Below are positions 1-11,802 of a DNA stretch of 64,000 bases, piece by piece. Where the stretch lies: the NCBI RefSeq assembly GCF_051020985.1, contig NC_134999.1, forward strand, positions 16,559,660 through 16,623,659, written 5' to 3'. Under the pieces are notes generated by a model. That model worked only from the letters and a program-made list of their open reading frames with translations. It did no database searches and was not told the DNA's origin. The position numbers and the translations under genes were made by a program. Origin of the DNA: Nomia melanderi (Eukaryota > Arthropoda > Insecta > Hymenoptera > Halictidae). The stretch's first letter is position 1. Every line of letters begins with the position of its first letter.

Positions 1-46
1 ATATCGAAACCAGTCATTTTAACTGGTACGGTAGTTCTAGTGTTAA
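1..46. mobile_element. TTAA MITE, F family, right end only
   Basis: It ends with the palindrome CAGTCATTTTAACTGG and then GGTAGTTCTAGTG plus TTAA. The left part is outside the window. Confidence 0.6.
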
Positions 47-263
47 TTAACACGTTGAATGTCGCACGACTTCATAGAGCGAAACACACAAAATGAAAAA
101 ATATAATATTAAATCATTTGATTGCATTGCATTCTTATTATTGCATGTTCATCTGGCCCAATGTCACCGCATGAGGCAGTATTATTTATAATATAGAAAA
201 GTTTTCAAACAATCATCGTTTAATTAGGGTCACCGGTGACCCCCATGGCATTCAACGCGTTAA
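47..263. mobile_element. TTAA MITE, E family (217 bp)
   Basis: Left end TTAACACGTTGAATGTCGC, right end GGCATTCAACGCGTTAA, with the palindrome GGGTCACCGGTGACCC just inside the right end. It abuts the F element at the shared TTAATTAA. Confidence 0.65.
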
Positions 264-480
264 CCATACCGTGAACCGATCGAATGACCGGTTTCGAAAT
301 TTAATTTAAAATTCTGTTTCCTTTCGTTCAACTGTATATCGATTCTGTTACTCGATTGATCAGTTCTTCCATTTTCGTCTTTCCTTTTGTGTCTGCCTCT
401 GTTAAGGAAAATTAACCCAATTTGATTAGCTTTCTTTCGCAGCTAATCTTGGTATTATTTGTTCGGGATCAATCTGTTAT

Positions 481-720
481 TTAACCCATAGCACTCCAGG
501 TTGTTTCGTAATCTATCAGCAGCTGCAACTAATTTTTATAGTATCCCTAGCGAAAATGAAAGATACTTTAACATTTCTTAGATCTTTTATTCTCCTTGTC
601 AGTACAAAATTTGGATGTGTGGAAAATCGAATAATTTTAGGGTAGTTTGTTTAAGATTCATTAAAATATTTAATATTATAACTGGGGCAATATTGGAGCC
701 TACAGAGTTCAAAGGGTTAA
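481..720. mobile_element. TTAA MITE, C family (240 bp)
   Basis: Left end TTAACCCATAGCACTCCAGG, right end GAGTTCAAAGGGTTAA. Copies of nearly the same length occur at 16238, 43794 and 57805. Confidence 0.7.
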
Positions 721-1569
721 GTATCTGATATATAATATTAAAGATATACAGAAAAAGACAAATGTTCTGTTATAAGCACTTTTACAGTATAAATGTAACA
801 CGTCGCTAAGCTTAAACAAAAAGACGTGTGAATTGTCGATCTTTCTTTTTCTGGTAGTTTATTAGTTTCAGTGTTAAATAATTAGCGTTTCAATGCAAGA
901 ATAAAGAAGAATTCATTTGAACAGAAAATTCGAAGCAACTCGAGTCTCCCCGTCGATTCCCTTTCGTAGCGATTTTCCCTGGCCACCCCGTATACCGGAC
1001 GCGGTAATATAAAAGATGAAAATGGAACAGCCGATACAATAAAGTATCGAAATGATATTTCACCGGGGACAGGGTAACGTTAACGATTATTTCCACGAAA
1101 AATAGAACGGACGTTTGACGAATAAACTCTCTCCGTCCAAAGCCCCGGGGCCGTTCTCGAACGATCAATGGGGATTCCCGCGTCGCTCCCAGCGAAGAAA
1201 CAATGAAACAAAAGATCGATCGGTATCAATAATTCGTAACCCGGCGAGAAGTAGACGGAAAGAGAGAAAGAGGGAAAATAGAGGGAAAAAGAGAGGGGAA
1301 GATTTAAAAAACTATCGATGAACTCCCGGCACAGGCGGGCGGGCCGGGAGTTTATCGACGGGCCCGGGTGTTCCCGTCGTAATTGTTTCTTTGCCAGAAC
1401 GACAATCGGATTCCCGGGGATTCCCGTGCAGTAGGGGACGGGGGAAAGGGGTACGAGCCTGGTGTCCCGTGGGCGGACTTAATCGTTCCGAAAGAGCCGG
1501 GACAGCTCTCTAATTCAGCGGTCCTCAAATTCGGCTGAGATTTTTCGGGAAGGTGACTTGACGATAGGG

Positions 1570-2005
1570 CTGATAAGGGAAGTTGTCGAATTTCGAATGA
1601 ATTATGTTTAAGAAATTATGAAAGTGAAGTTATGAGTAATCGAATGAATTAGACTCAAGAAATTATAAAATTGATATTACGAATGATCGAACGAATTGGA
1701 TTCAAGAAATTGTGGAACTGAAATTATGAATGATCGAACGAATTATATTCAAGAAATTATGGAAGTGAAATTATAAGTAATCTAATGAATTAGATTCAAG
1801 AAATTATGAAATTGATATTACGAATGATCGAACGAATTAATATTCAAGAAATTGTGGATGTGAAATTATAAGTAATCTAATGAATTAGATTCAAGAATTT
1901 ACGAAATTGATATTATGAATGATCGAACGAATTAATATTGAAGAAATTGTGGAACTGAAATTATGAATGATCGAACGAATTATATTCAAGAAATTATTAA
2001 TATTA
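1570..2005. repeat. Tandem repeat, about 47-bp unit, about nine copies
   Basis: The unit runs from GAATGATCGAACGAATT through TTCAAGAAATTATGG to GAAATTAT, with degenerate variants. Confidence 0.75.
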
Positions 2006-2440
2006 CTATTTAATTTTTCGAGCCATTTTCAATCAAGCTATCGCGATTTTCGAATTTCATTTTGAAAGGGTGAAACCATCCCTTAATAGAAATATTTCTT
2101 TCCTATGATCTGTAGGACGGTAAGAGATAGTGAAACAAGCATACACAAAAAATATACTCTTCCACATTTATAAAATTACAAAATATTTCTCAAAAATTTG
2201 AAGTGTTTCAATGTGAAACTCGGTGAAATAACATTCTAATGTATTAGACTTGACTTATTCTATAAGTTTCATAACTGTCAACGTTTCTTGAGATCTACTC
2301 CAAGATAAACTCGTGAGAGTTCCTTTATAAACCTAATAAACGTGAAACAAACACTTTGTGATGGTTAATTTCATTTTAGTAGTGTTAGTCAGGCGAAACT
2401 GTTATATTGTAACTACACAGCGTTACGTATAGATAAATAA

Positions 2441-2830
2441 ATGGTACGCGGAGCACGGCGGATTGAGAATCACTGGCCTAATTCGGCGAACAAGCTTCGA
2501 TTATCCGCTTTGGATCCGTGTATCGAGTCGTTCGACGCGTCATCCTCTCGCGAGCGCTTTGTTTCGCGCGCGGGAAAAGCGTTTCGGCGTTCGGAATCGT
2601 CGGCTCCGCGGATAATCTCGATGCTGGAGCGAGCGGTGTACAGGGGCCGCGTGTTTCTTCCGGCAAGGTTTACCCGCAGGTGAAAAGTTTCGCCCCGTGG
2701 ACCAACCCTTCCACTTGATGGGGACTCGAGGGCCGTAAGTGTCGGGGAAAGGTGTCAAGGGTCGCGAGATCGATTGCTTTTTAACCTCGGCCACTTCGTA
2801 CTGTGCTGGGCGAAAGTTTCACGGGTCGGT
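2441..2830. other. GC- and CpG-rich island
   Basis: Overlapping open frames on both strands reflect base composition. I see no splice-consistent exon. It could be a regulatory element of the upstream K2P gene (inference). Confidence 0.25.
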
Positions 2831-2899
2831 TTGCGTCTTGGTTCTGAGTAACTAAAGAGGTACCAATATTTTCGGCTTTCCTCTTTGCCACCTTGAACT

Positions 2900-3134
2900 T
2901 TAACCCTAATGACCACGATGTGACTTTGAGTCCCATTTCAACTTTTTATTCAAATTTTTCCGATTATTTCATATTGCATTTCCAAAAGGTTTTTTGGTCT
3001 TTGAAAACTTGGGCCCTATAAACAAATACAATAACATTTTAATCATTACTTTCATTCTCATAAGTGACTGAGGGTCACATCGTGATGACTCGTTATGAAT
3101 TCGTTAGAGAAACACGTGGTATGATTAGGGTTAA
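2900..3134. mobile_element. TTAA MITE, J family (235 bp)
   Basis: Ends TTAACCCTAATGACCACG and ATGATTAGGGTTAA, with subterminal GATGTGACTTTGAG and CTGAGGGTCACATC arms. Confidence 0.65.
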
Positions 3135-3451
3135 TTGCGAGATCAGTGAATCTTTGATGTCGTAGATAGAAAGTATGATAATCTAAGAATACACTTTGTT
3201 ACTCTGGATGTTCGTCAAATGACGATCAACTAAGCAGTAACACTCCAAGCTTCTACTATCATTTGAAACTTGAAAAGACACTTTTTCTCTAAGTGTCCAT
3301 CGGTACTCCCAAATAACGAGCAACTAACGAGGCAACAAAATTGCAACGAAATTAATTTCTAATTTCTCTAATTTCTAAGCTCCAAATGAACTTATAACGA
3401 TTTTTCTAAGAGCAACAAAACAAACTACAGTAAATGTCAGTGAATCTAATG

Positions 3452-3611
3452 TTAACCCTTTGCGGACGCAGATTCTTCGAAACGTACGAAACTTTCGAGA
3501 GATAGAGATAAATTGCTATTCAAGTAATTAAATCATTTGTCTGCGACCTAGTTTTCCAAATACGAACATTTCGTCTCGTCCAAATGTCGATGTTCGTCCG
3601 CAATGGGTTAA
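3452..3611. mobile_element. TTAA MITE, B family (160 bp)
   Basis: Ends TTAACCCTTTGCGGACG and TTCGTCCGCAATGGGTTAA. A G-family right end lies directly before it. It lies 73 bp upstream of the last K2P exon. Confidence 0.65.
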
Positions 3612-3684
3612 AGAAACGTCTCGTCGATCGGCGAGAATCGAATGGCCGCAGTTTCTCTAACTCAGGTGTCACGGTGCGTTGCAG

Positions 3685-3791
3685 GTATGGCGTTGATCGC
3701 GATGTGCTTCAACCTGATGCAGGAGGAGGTGATCGCGAAGGTGCACACCCTCGTGCGTACCATTAAATATATCTTCCGGTGTGACAGGTGA
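3685..3791 (+). CDS. 3'-terminal exon of a two-pore-domain K+ channel (K2P/TWIK type), partial
   Basis: The exon follows a GTTGCAG acceptor and starts in phase 2 (GT completes a Gly codon). It reads (G)MALIAMCFNLMQEEVIAKV and continues to TGA at 3789-3791, 34 residues plus the split Gly. This is the end of the fourth transmembrane helix and the first cytoplasmic turn of a K2P channel. It closely matches the equivalent stretch of the second K2P gene in this window (GLIAMCFNLVQEEVV). K2P channels carry background K+ current in the plasma membrane. The pore exons must lie upstream of the window. The end is uncertain: AG|GTGACC overlaps the stop codon and could be a splice donor, and a stronger donor (G|GTGAGT) sits at 3846. 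The real transcript may therefore splice on to downstream exons or carry a 3'UTR intron. Family call is firm; terminus is not. Confidence 0.72.
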
Positions 3792-4256
3792 CCGAGCACC
3801 GTCCCGGGTCTCGCTCCAGCGTGCATGTACACCTGCGCGACGATCGGTGAGTCCAATTCCGTAACGTTTTATTCATGGAATATCTTTCGGGCGAATGTAA
3901 TCGTGCCGGGCTTACGATCGCGCCGACCGGACGACGATCGGCGGCGAGTCGCATCGAAATACGGGACCGCCGGTTCACGATTTATGCGACGAAACACGCT
4001 GAAAAATTCCCTTCGACGGCTTCGATCGCTGCTGGAACCTTTCTCAGGCGGTGCTTCTCTTGCGGGATTGCTCTCTGCATTTTCCCTCGGAGCTTGCGAG
4101 CTCAAAGGAAACACGTTCGCAGCTCGGAAAAGGTTCCAGTTGGCGGATAATAGAAAAAGTGCGAGGATACTTCGACGTTTTTGTACGGAAGCAGATGGAA
4201 ATGAGGAATTAATTCGAACATACGTGTTTGTAGTAATTATTGTATCTAAGAATTAT

Positions 4257-4761
4257 ACACCTGACCCTCGATTTACGCGGAATCTTTTCACGCGATAGTT
4301 TTTACGCGATCTAAATTTATTGACAAGGAATGAAATATACTTTTGTTTTCGAAAATGTCATTATTTCTCTTGTTAACGCATTGAACGTTGGCCCCGCGAT
4401 AATGAGGGATTTTTAGTCTATCGTTTAATTGCTAACCCTACGTTCATGCAACATTTTAGATACGTATAACACAAATCCAAAATAAAATTTACAAAATCGA
4501 ATTCCTTATTCTCTTCCGTAAGTTAGAAATTTTGGTTTGACCGATGTTTAAAAATGTATCAATATAATCACCGACACTCGCGTTTTTAGTAGCTGAAATT
4601 TAGCCGACGTTCAATGTGTTAAGCTTCACGAAATGAATATGTAGTTCTAAAACTTACACTCTTCAATATTTTGTTTTCTCCTGCCGACAAGCTCTATTCA
4701 GATTTTCGTTCGCTTACAACGAACCCACGTGGATTTTCGCGTAAATCGAGGGTCAGGTGTT
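4257..4761. mobile_element. Tigger/pogo-like MITE (about 505 bp)
   Basis: Inverted ends of about 22 bp, CACCTGACCCTCGATTTACG and its complement at 4740-4760, resemble Tc1/pogo-type termini. An E-type TTAA element is nested inside. The target duplication is not clear. Confidence 0.55.
4373..4622. mobile_element. TTAA MITE, E family, nested in the Tigger-like element
   Basis: Left end TTAACGCATTGAACGTTGGC, right end GCCGACGTTCAATGTGTTAA, 250 bp. Confidence 0.6.
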
Positions 4762-4939
4762 CTCGCAGTCGTAGAATATTTCCCAGATCATAAGAGACTC
4801 ATTTGTTTATCGAAACTGTAGCAATTATTGTGTTTACGAAATCTAGTTCTCGTTTCGAAGATTGAGACAATAGTACCGTTCGTTTCTTCTATAATTCAAG
4901 GAATTCAAGTTCAAAGCATTCGAATTTCATTCAATATAC

Positions 4940-5180
4940 ATCACGTGGTGGAACTTTTATTTTTCCTGGTGGGCACTCCAAGGTGAGGTGAAGGTGAAAT
5001 TTCTTTTTTCAAATGGAATGATACGTTTTTTTATCCGCCATCAAATAGTGCGTTTTAAGACGAATTCGAGGACCTATTACTCAAGGTCATTCAGGGTCAA
5101 ACTTGCAGGGAAATGGAGAAAAGGTGTGATCGTTTTATTTGGAGTGTCCACCAGGAAAAATAAAGGTTCCACCACATGAT
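4940..5180. mobile_element. Foldback MITE with about 38-bp inverted ends
   Basis: The left arm near 4941-4981 (CACGTGGTGGAAC, CCTGGTGGGCACTCCA) pairs with the right arm near 5141-5179. It is not of the TTAA type. Confidence 0.6.
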
Positions 5181-5259
5181 ATCCTCCTTGGCATTGAACA
5201 ACTTTCGTCTGAAACATTTTTGCGTATAATCAATATTTTCGGAGATACTCGACTGTAAC

Positions 5260-5900
5260 GCTTTATAATTTCCACCCTGTATAAATAATATTTAACGAAA
5301 TTCTCTTATCCCGCGTCGCGTTTACAACAAGGTTGTAAAGCTCAGTACAAATATGTTCTCGACGAACGTTTCTTCGAAACAAAACTCGCCTCGATCCCGA
5401 GGTTCGATCTCCTAAACGCTTCGATTCTCCCGAACAATTTTTCCCCGAAGGATCCTCGCCGAGTTCCCGCAGACAGGAAACACGGCAGACAAGATGTCGC
5501 GAGGTGGCACGCAAGATGTCCGCCAGGGGAAAGAAAAAAAACGGGAAAATAGAAAAAAGAGGAAACAAGATGGAAGAGCGCGGCGACGACGACGTTCGAG
5601 GCAGGTCTTCCGGGAGCGCGCTGTCACTCGCAAAAAGAGGGAGCTTGTTTCTATCCGCGACGACTCGAGGAATAGATAAAGGGAGCGAACGCCGGGATGA
5701 AATATGAAATCTTCTTTCAAGAGGAAATGTAATGAGGAGGTGAAGGGAAAAAAGAAATGGATCGGCGAGCACCTCGCAACGACGTTCTTTCCGTATCGTA
5801 ATCGTTTTTTTTACCCCGGGAACGCTCGTATATCGGCATTGAATCTTATTGGAGAGAGCAATCTGCGCTCCACAGCGGAAAGAATTAACAGGTGACGTCA
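5260..5900. other. GC-rich island without a recognisable gene
   Basis: Several overlapping frames on both strands, Arg/Lys- or Ser/Leu-rich, in purine-rich DNA. None has a family signature. A role as enhancer or 5' exon is possible but unsupported. Confidence 0.2.
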
Positions 5901-6069
5901 TTTTAATTGGAATATTCCGGGAAATGAAATGAAGTCGCGTGATTTAAGGGATGAACAGTGTCTAGCAACGGTTACGTTCCCTTTTACGTCGCTCGAAATC
6001 GATTGACACATTCTCTGCCATTGGAATTTTCGGTTATATCTTATATAAAGTGCACTGACCTTTTCAATG

Positions 6070-6281
6070 ATAGGTCTACGGAACGCGTCAATTTGACGTA
6101 GATTGAATTTTAAAAGTATTATTTAGTCGACCTTTACGATTTCGATTGATTGCAATAACGCAAATGAGTGTTTTAATTAAATATCTTTGAACCTTTGATT
6201 TTCAATATCTAAATGAATGAACAATTTTCCTAAAATCAATAGAATAAACTATACAATAAACCTCCGTGAATCTAGTGTTAA
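6070..6281. mobile_element. TTAA MITE, G family, left end decayed
   Basis: The right end TCCGTGAATCTAGTGTTAA is intact. The left side starts near GTCTACGGAACGCGTCAATT without TTAA. A near-identical element lies in reverse at 28122-28336. Confidence 0.55.
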
Positions 6282-6303
6282 GGAAACTAGCTTTTTCTGG
6301 TAC

Positions 6304-6666
6304 TTAACACTAGAAGTACCGAGCATTTACTATAATACGATTGATATGTACTTCCTATAAAAATTGTAATATAGGTTATTCTCAGTTTCTTCAGACATTC
6401 ATTATAGAATGTATTAACGATTTAAAAATTTTCTTTTAATAAACATATCAACCACAAACCAATGCAAGTTCAACCATTTGGGAACACGAATATTAAATGT
6501 GGATAATACGTTTCTAAAGATTAAAAATATTAGTAAAAATATAGTCTTTTATTGATCTAATTAGTCATTACCACTTAATACAAATATTCAATGCTTTTAA
6601 GATATTAATTGCGAGACAAACAAGTCGGAACCAGTCATTTTGACTGCTACGTAGTTCTACTGTTAA
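6304..6666. mobile_element. TTAA MITE, F family (363 bp)
   Basis: Ends TTAACACTAGAAGTACCGAG and GTAGTTCTACTGTTAA, with CCAGTCATTTTGACTG inside the right end. Confidence 0.65.
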
Positions 6667-6854
6667 GTTCAAGCTTTCGCTGACTTTTAATATATTTTCA
6701 TATTATTTCTTTACGTTTTTGTTGTTTCGCGACGTGTTCCATTCTTTGACAGATGTCTCGCGAAACATGTTTCCTTACGAACATTCCGGAGTGTGTTAAT
6801 TACGGTTTCAATCGAATTTAGGGTTTCTTGGACGATGCATCCGTTGAATTCGTA

Positions 6855-7086
6855 GTTGATAAGTTGATTTGATTTCGTAGTTGCACTTGTCAGAACTTTT
6901 CGTTAATAACACTAGCAAAAAAGATTCTATCCTCTTTCTGTATCTAGATCTACTCTATACCATACAGATTGCTAACAAGAAGAATAATGTTACATTCGAA
7001 CTTGAAGGAACTAAATAATATTTAGGTTTGTTAAATTAGAAATCTTCACTACGAGTCTGACACGATATTGTAGGGCAAGGGGTTAA
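6855..7086. mobile_element. TTAA MITE, D2 family, left end approximate
   Basis: The right end GTCTGACACGATATTGTAGG leads into GGCAAGGGGTTAA. The interior matches the copy at 48514-48751. Confidence 0.5.
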
Positions 7087-7092
7087 CCCTAG

Positions 7093-7274
7093 TTAACCCT
7101 TGCACTTCAGAGGCGCCTCAATTGACTTGACAAATTGTCAAGTTTAATATTAACTATCAAACTTTGATACAACGTTATATGAAATATTGAAAAGAATAGT
7201 TTCATTCATCAATGAAAGAACTGATTAGAAAATGTTGAATATTTCCAGTGGAAAATTTCTGGAGTGCGAGTTAA
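7093..7274. mobile_element. TTAA MITE, A-like (182 bp)
   Basis: Ends TTAACCCTTGCACTTCAGAG and TCTGGAGTGCGAGTTAA. It shares its right TTAA with the next element. Confidence 0.5.
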
Positions 7275-7480
7275 CCATTTGCAGACGAAGATTCTTCGAA
7301 ATGTACGAAACCTTTAGCAGTTGAAGTTAAATTATACATCGATTGCTTAATTAATAGGAAAAAAGTAAACTACGTGCTGATCTCTTACTGTTTGACTAAT
7401 TAAATCATTTGTTTGCGACTCAGTCTTCCAAATGTGAACATCTGACACCGAAATGTCGACATTCGACCGCAAAGGGTTAA
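7271..7480. mobile_element. TTAA MITE, B family, uninterrupted copy (210 bp)
   Basis: Ends TTAACCATTTGCAGACGAAG and GACCGCAAAGGGTTAA. Its middle holds the intact TTAA sites that carry insertions in copies at 41446, 47945 and 50228. Confidence 0.65.
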
Positions 7481-9028
7481 GTTACTTCGTGTGAACAAAA
7501 AGGGAACTTTGTTCGAAGAATCATTTTTCTCAGAAAAAATTGATTACTCGTTCATTGATGAGACATGATTAATTTACTAAACGTTTCATTTGATTTTAGT
7601 ACAGTTGCTAAACTAATAGACATCCGACGGTTTCAATTGTAAATCGAACTTGATGCATGCAGTTCGTTTCCTTGATAGCAATGCAGATTTCTGCATCACC
7701 CTGTACGTTAACGAACTCTGTGCCCTGCAACGCGGTACTAACGAATTCAACGAGCAAATATCCCCAATTAATCCGGGTCCCCAATATTTCGAGCTCGTTT
7801 CCCCGTTCCCCGACGCACCGGATTATCCGGACTCGTCTGTTTTCGTTGTTCGTTGCCCAAACAAGAAACCAGAAAACTTGTCAGTTTTCCGCCAAACAGA
7901 AGAGTCGATGCGTTATCGTCGACGACATCCGTCCGGACGATTTTAATTGGCTGAGGCCGATTTTCCGTGGAAAGAGAATCGAGAATAGGGAGACCGCTGA
8001 AAATAATCATCGAACGCGAGTTCATTCTGTGAATATTCTAAATTATCTGAACGATCAACATTGTTTTGCACGTAAGAATACTGTCTCTGATTACTTCTAA
8101 ATGATAATTAATTGTATAGTATCTTTCTAATCTAACTCCTCCGTTGGAAATTTACGTTCACCGTTCGACAAATATTTGATCGAATATTTTTGAGGGATAT
8201 GGTTCGCAGACACAGTCTCAAAGGCCACTCTAAATCCTTTTAATCTTCTGTAACGAGTAGTGACTCTGGAATCGCTGTTCGTTTACATTGCTTTAAGCCT
8301 ATTATCGTTGATAAAGTTATGCTGTTATCGAATTTAAAGCCCTTTATAATCTTGTTTAAAGCCTTGAACTTTATCCCTGCTAATTACTGAACATCCTGAA
8401 GAATCAAATGTACTTTTAACACAATTGTGCAAGAAACTCTCCTTAAATTAACAAGAGATTGCGCAAGTTTTCCATCAACCGACATAAATTCGAAGTAAAG
8501 AAGTATTCGTTCGAATCGTCAAAGATTTCACTCCGAGCAGAGCAAAAGAAAAGATCTCGGAGCATGGTAAATTTTTCCTGTTGCAATTAGCTCAACGCAA
8601 AATAAATCTAGTAGATCATCTTTGTTTACAGAACCGTATAAACACGTATTTGTATGCATACGGTTTTTACACTGCGCAACTATGCATCGATATTCGATCG
8701 GCGTATATATACGGCAGCAGCGGCGAGAGGGTAATTTATACCGATTCAATTTTTATGCGCGTCGTTTGTTCCGGACCACATTTAAAAAAAAAAGAGCGAA
8801 TCGATTCCAGTTACGGGGGGTTAAATGGAACACGCTGTTTCCCGTTGCGGTAATCAAAGAATCATAAAACCGCAGATAGAAAGGTCCATTCCCCATCAGA
8901 CTAACGCGATAGGGTGTACTCGGCACGAATTAATGGGGTGGCGAAAGTGTCCGTATCGAGACACGCTTAGAACGATGATTATAAGCATTCAATTTCATTC
9001 TAATCGAATATCTCACGTGTATGCGTCA
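7481..9028. other. Gene-free stretch
   Basis: A moderately GC-rich part at about 7650-8000 has overlapping frames without family features. The remainder is AT-rich. I see no exon or element that I can support. Confidence 0.3.
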
Positions 9029-9262
9029 GAGATGGCTCAGAGATTCGGGGAAGGAATCGAAGATCTGGATGATCGGATCGAAAGTTTGAAGAATGACAAT
9101 CGAAGAATCGAATACTTGTAGAACGATCGAGTAGAAAATCCGACGGAAAATTAAGGATGGGGACTGGTTAAATGAAAGATTCGAAGAACAGTCAGTTGAA
9201 AAACTGATCGAATCCAGGACTGATTGTGAACGAGCGAATTAATTAAATCGAAAATCGAATCT
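9029..9262. repeat. Segmental duplicate, copy 1
   Basis: GATGGCTCAGAGATTC to GAGCGAATTAATTAAATCGA recurs with small indels at 11003-11255, about 2 kb away in the same orientation. Both copies flank the CpG-rich island at 9480-10960. Confidence 0.6.
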
Positions 9263-9479
9263 AATCAAATATCTTACCCTAGATAAACCAAACGGACGTT
9301 TCAAAAGAAAAACAGCCACGCAAAGTGCCACCCCGTAACTACTTCATCCCCAAAGTCTCCAGCAGCAACCGTGAGTCCCAACATCCCGAAACTCCCAGCA
9401 AGTCAGCGAACTAACGAACGCGCCCCGAAAACCTCCACGTCCGATCCCGAAGCTAACATCGGGAAACCTCCAACAGGTT

Positions 9480-10960
9480 AACGAAACCTCGTACAGCACG
9501 GGTATGCTACCCCGAAAAACCATCGCGATTGGTCAACCGTAGGAAGGAAAGAAAGAAGGTCAGCGAGGAATGATCGCGAAGGGGTCGCGTGGCCTCGGCC
9601 TTCGACATCTCGCGCTCGTTCGTGGAAGACGGACGAGAAAGAGCCGCGTGAACGTTCTTCCAGCCGCGGGGGTGGCTGGGAGACGAGCGAGGCACGGCGG
9701 GAGGGGTGCAAAAGTGTACGGCGGGGGTGTTCGAAATAGTAGATGCTGTCGGAACGAGGTTGCGGCGTTCCTTCATGCGGCGGTCGGGCCGCGCGAGGCG
9801 GCGCAGGCGCGCGTTCCGCGCCGCGGACCGGTCTTGCGCGGTGCTCGCCCCGTCTACGGGGTGCGTCCGTGCCGGCGACGCTCTCCATGGACGGCAGACA
9901 GTCAGCACGGCACTCGACGAACGCCGTTTCTCGTCCACCGCTCGCAGAAACCGCGTCGATAACAGGGGACCCGTCCCCTGGGCAGCCAGATGTCCTGATC
10001 GACGCTCGAGGAACGATCGGCCGTGTCTTCGTCGAAGTTAGCCCGAGTGTCTTTGATCGGCAGCACGCGTCCTGGCCTCGAGGATGCTGCGTTCCACTGT
10101 GGACAGCAACGTGGCGAACCGCGGAAGGGACTTCCTAGACGGATTCTGGGTTACGGAGACTGCGGTGTTGATAGTTTAGGGTATACAGTGGAAGCCTTCG
10201 GCTCCGATCGGTTGGAAGCTGAACGAAGGTTGCTGTTTCTACCTGGTTACTTGGTCTACCATCGATCTGGACCTCTTCGAATGATCGACTTGACTCGTCG
10301 ACGCAATCGTCCGAGCGTCGTGCAGTGATCTTCCGGAAGCATTGATGAGTCTAAGCTCACGGGTGAACGGTGGAGCTAAAGGATGACACGGAGAACGGAT
10401 CGAAGGAAGACTGTTGATCGGTGCTAATCGAGTGACCGATTTGGATCTTCTACCTGATCGTCTTGCCTAACGAGTGTGTCTTTCGGAGGAGGTATCGGCG
10501 AGCAACCTGCTCGCGGAGTGTTCAGCCGTGTGCCGCACTGTAGTTTCGAGCAAGGAGGCTTCCTGGAGGGATTTACCGAGGGTTTCGGGATTCTCGGCCG
10601 AGGAAAAGCTCCGGGCCGGCTTGATATGCATTCCGAGAGGACGCTGGAGAGTTGAGAGCGCTGCCACGGCACGGGACGGTAGGAGCGAGCGTTGCTTAGG
10701 TGAGTAGCAAGTTTTAGGGGAGCTACCGGGAGAGAGAGAGAAAAGTTTTTCGAACGTTTCCGAATCGATGCACCCGCCGCCGTCGCCGGCGACGTAGACG
10801 CCGCCTCGTGCAGTCGATCCGGGACACGCAGACGATTTTTATCGCGTTGCCGCAGTTCCGCTCGCTCTTGCAACCCTTGTTTCCAGTTATGGAAATCGCA
10901 TGCACGGTTTTGCAGCCCCCGGCCTCGGGCTGAACGAGTATGCATCCGAGCGCAGGTTAT
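9480..10960. promoter_or_regulatory. Large CpG-rich island, possible promoter or 5' exon
   Basis: The longest GC-rich block in the window. It has many chance frames on both strands and a strong splice donor TTAG|GTGAGT at 10700 on the plus strand. A noncoding first exon ending at 10699 is conceivable, perhaps of the K2P gene 32 kb downstream (inference only). Confidence 0.25.
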
Positions 10961-11002
10961 TCGCGTAGGTACAGGTTATTTTACTGGTGATTCGGATTTA
11001 GA

Positions 11003-11255
11003 GCGATGGCTCGGAGAAGGAATCGAAGATCTGGAGAATGATTCGATCGAAGACTCGAAGGTTTAGAGAATGACAATCGAAAATTTGAATACTTGTAGAA
11101 CGATCGAGTAGAGAATCTGATGGAAAATTAAAGATGATAACTGATTATCGATTATCTATTCGAAGAACAATCAATTGAACGATTGACGATTGGAAAAATG
11201 ATCGAGTCGAGGACTGATTGCCGAACGAGCGAATTAATCAAATCGAAAATCGAAG
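11003..11255. repeat. Segmental duplicate, copy 2
   Basis: Matches 9029-9262, including TACTTGTAGAACGATCGAG and the GAGCGAATTAATCAAATCGA end. Confidence 0.6.
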
Positions 11256-11802
11256 AATCAGGAAACGATGGGACCAAAGATTGAAGACTCGAGCGGGCTT
11301 TTCGAAGTTTAATTATATCCCGATCAATGGAAAATCGAACGTTGCTCGGGGGGGTGGGCAGGCGAGAAGGGGTCGCCGGGTTGCACGCAGCCACGCTGAC
11401 GAATCGTGGCGGGCATAAAACGAGCCGGAAGCCGTCGACAAAGGCGGGACGTTTATCGGGAATTTCGAGGCCGCGTGACAAGGGTGAAATTACTTCGTCG
11501 ATCGCGAAGAGTTAAACGTCGAATCGACGCCTCGCAGCCGACCCACACCCCCGCACGCCGGACCGAATGATCGCTCGCCGCGGGCCCCGTAAACTGCGCC
11601 CGGTCGTTAGCCGCGAGAATTATCGGGCTGTGCGCGTTTCACCGGCTGTCGTGTTCTTCTTCACGGAACGGTATCGTCGGTGTAGATACGATTGGAAAAT
11701 AGCTGCCGCGACACGGGCGAATTTCTGGGATATTTTATTGGGCTGACTGTCGGTTGACGCGATCTAGACGTAATTCGAACGCTCACGGTAGAAATGAGAA
11801 GA

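Noticed and set aside
3825..4298. 157-codon frame in phase with the upstream K2P exon
   Set aside because: It runs into the Tigger-like MITE, shows no K2P-tail features, and probably reflects local GC content.
9743..10138. Frame in the CpG island with MDGRQSARHSTNAVSRPPLA
   Set aside because: It looked like a possible first exon, but no donor fits the frame, no family matched, and three overlapping frames are equally open.
10424..10945. 173-codon minus-strand frame in the CpG island
   Set aside because: Arg/Pro/Ser-rich composition typical of GC-rich noncoding DNA; no domain.
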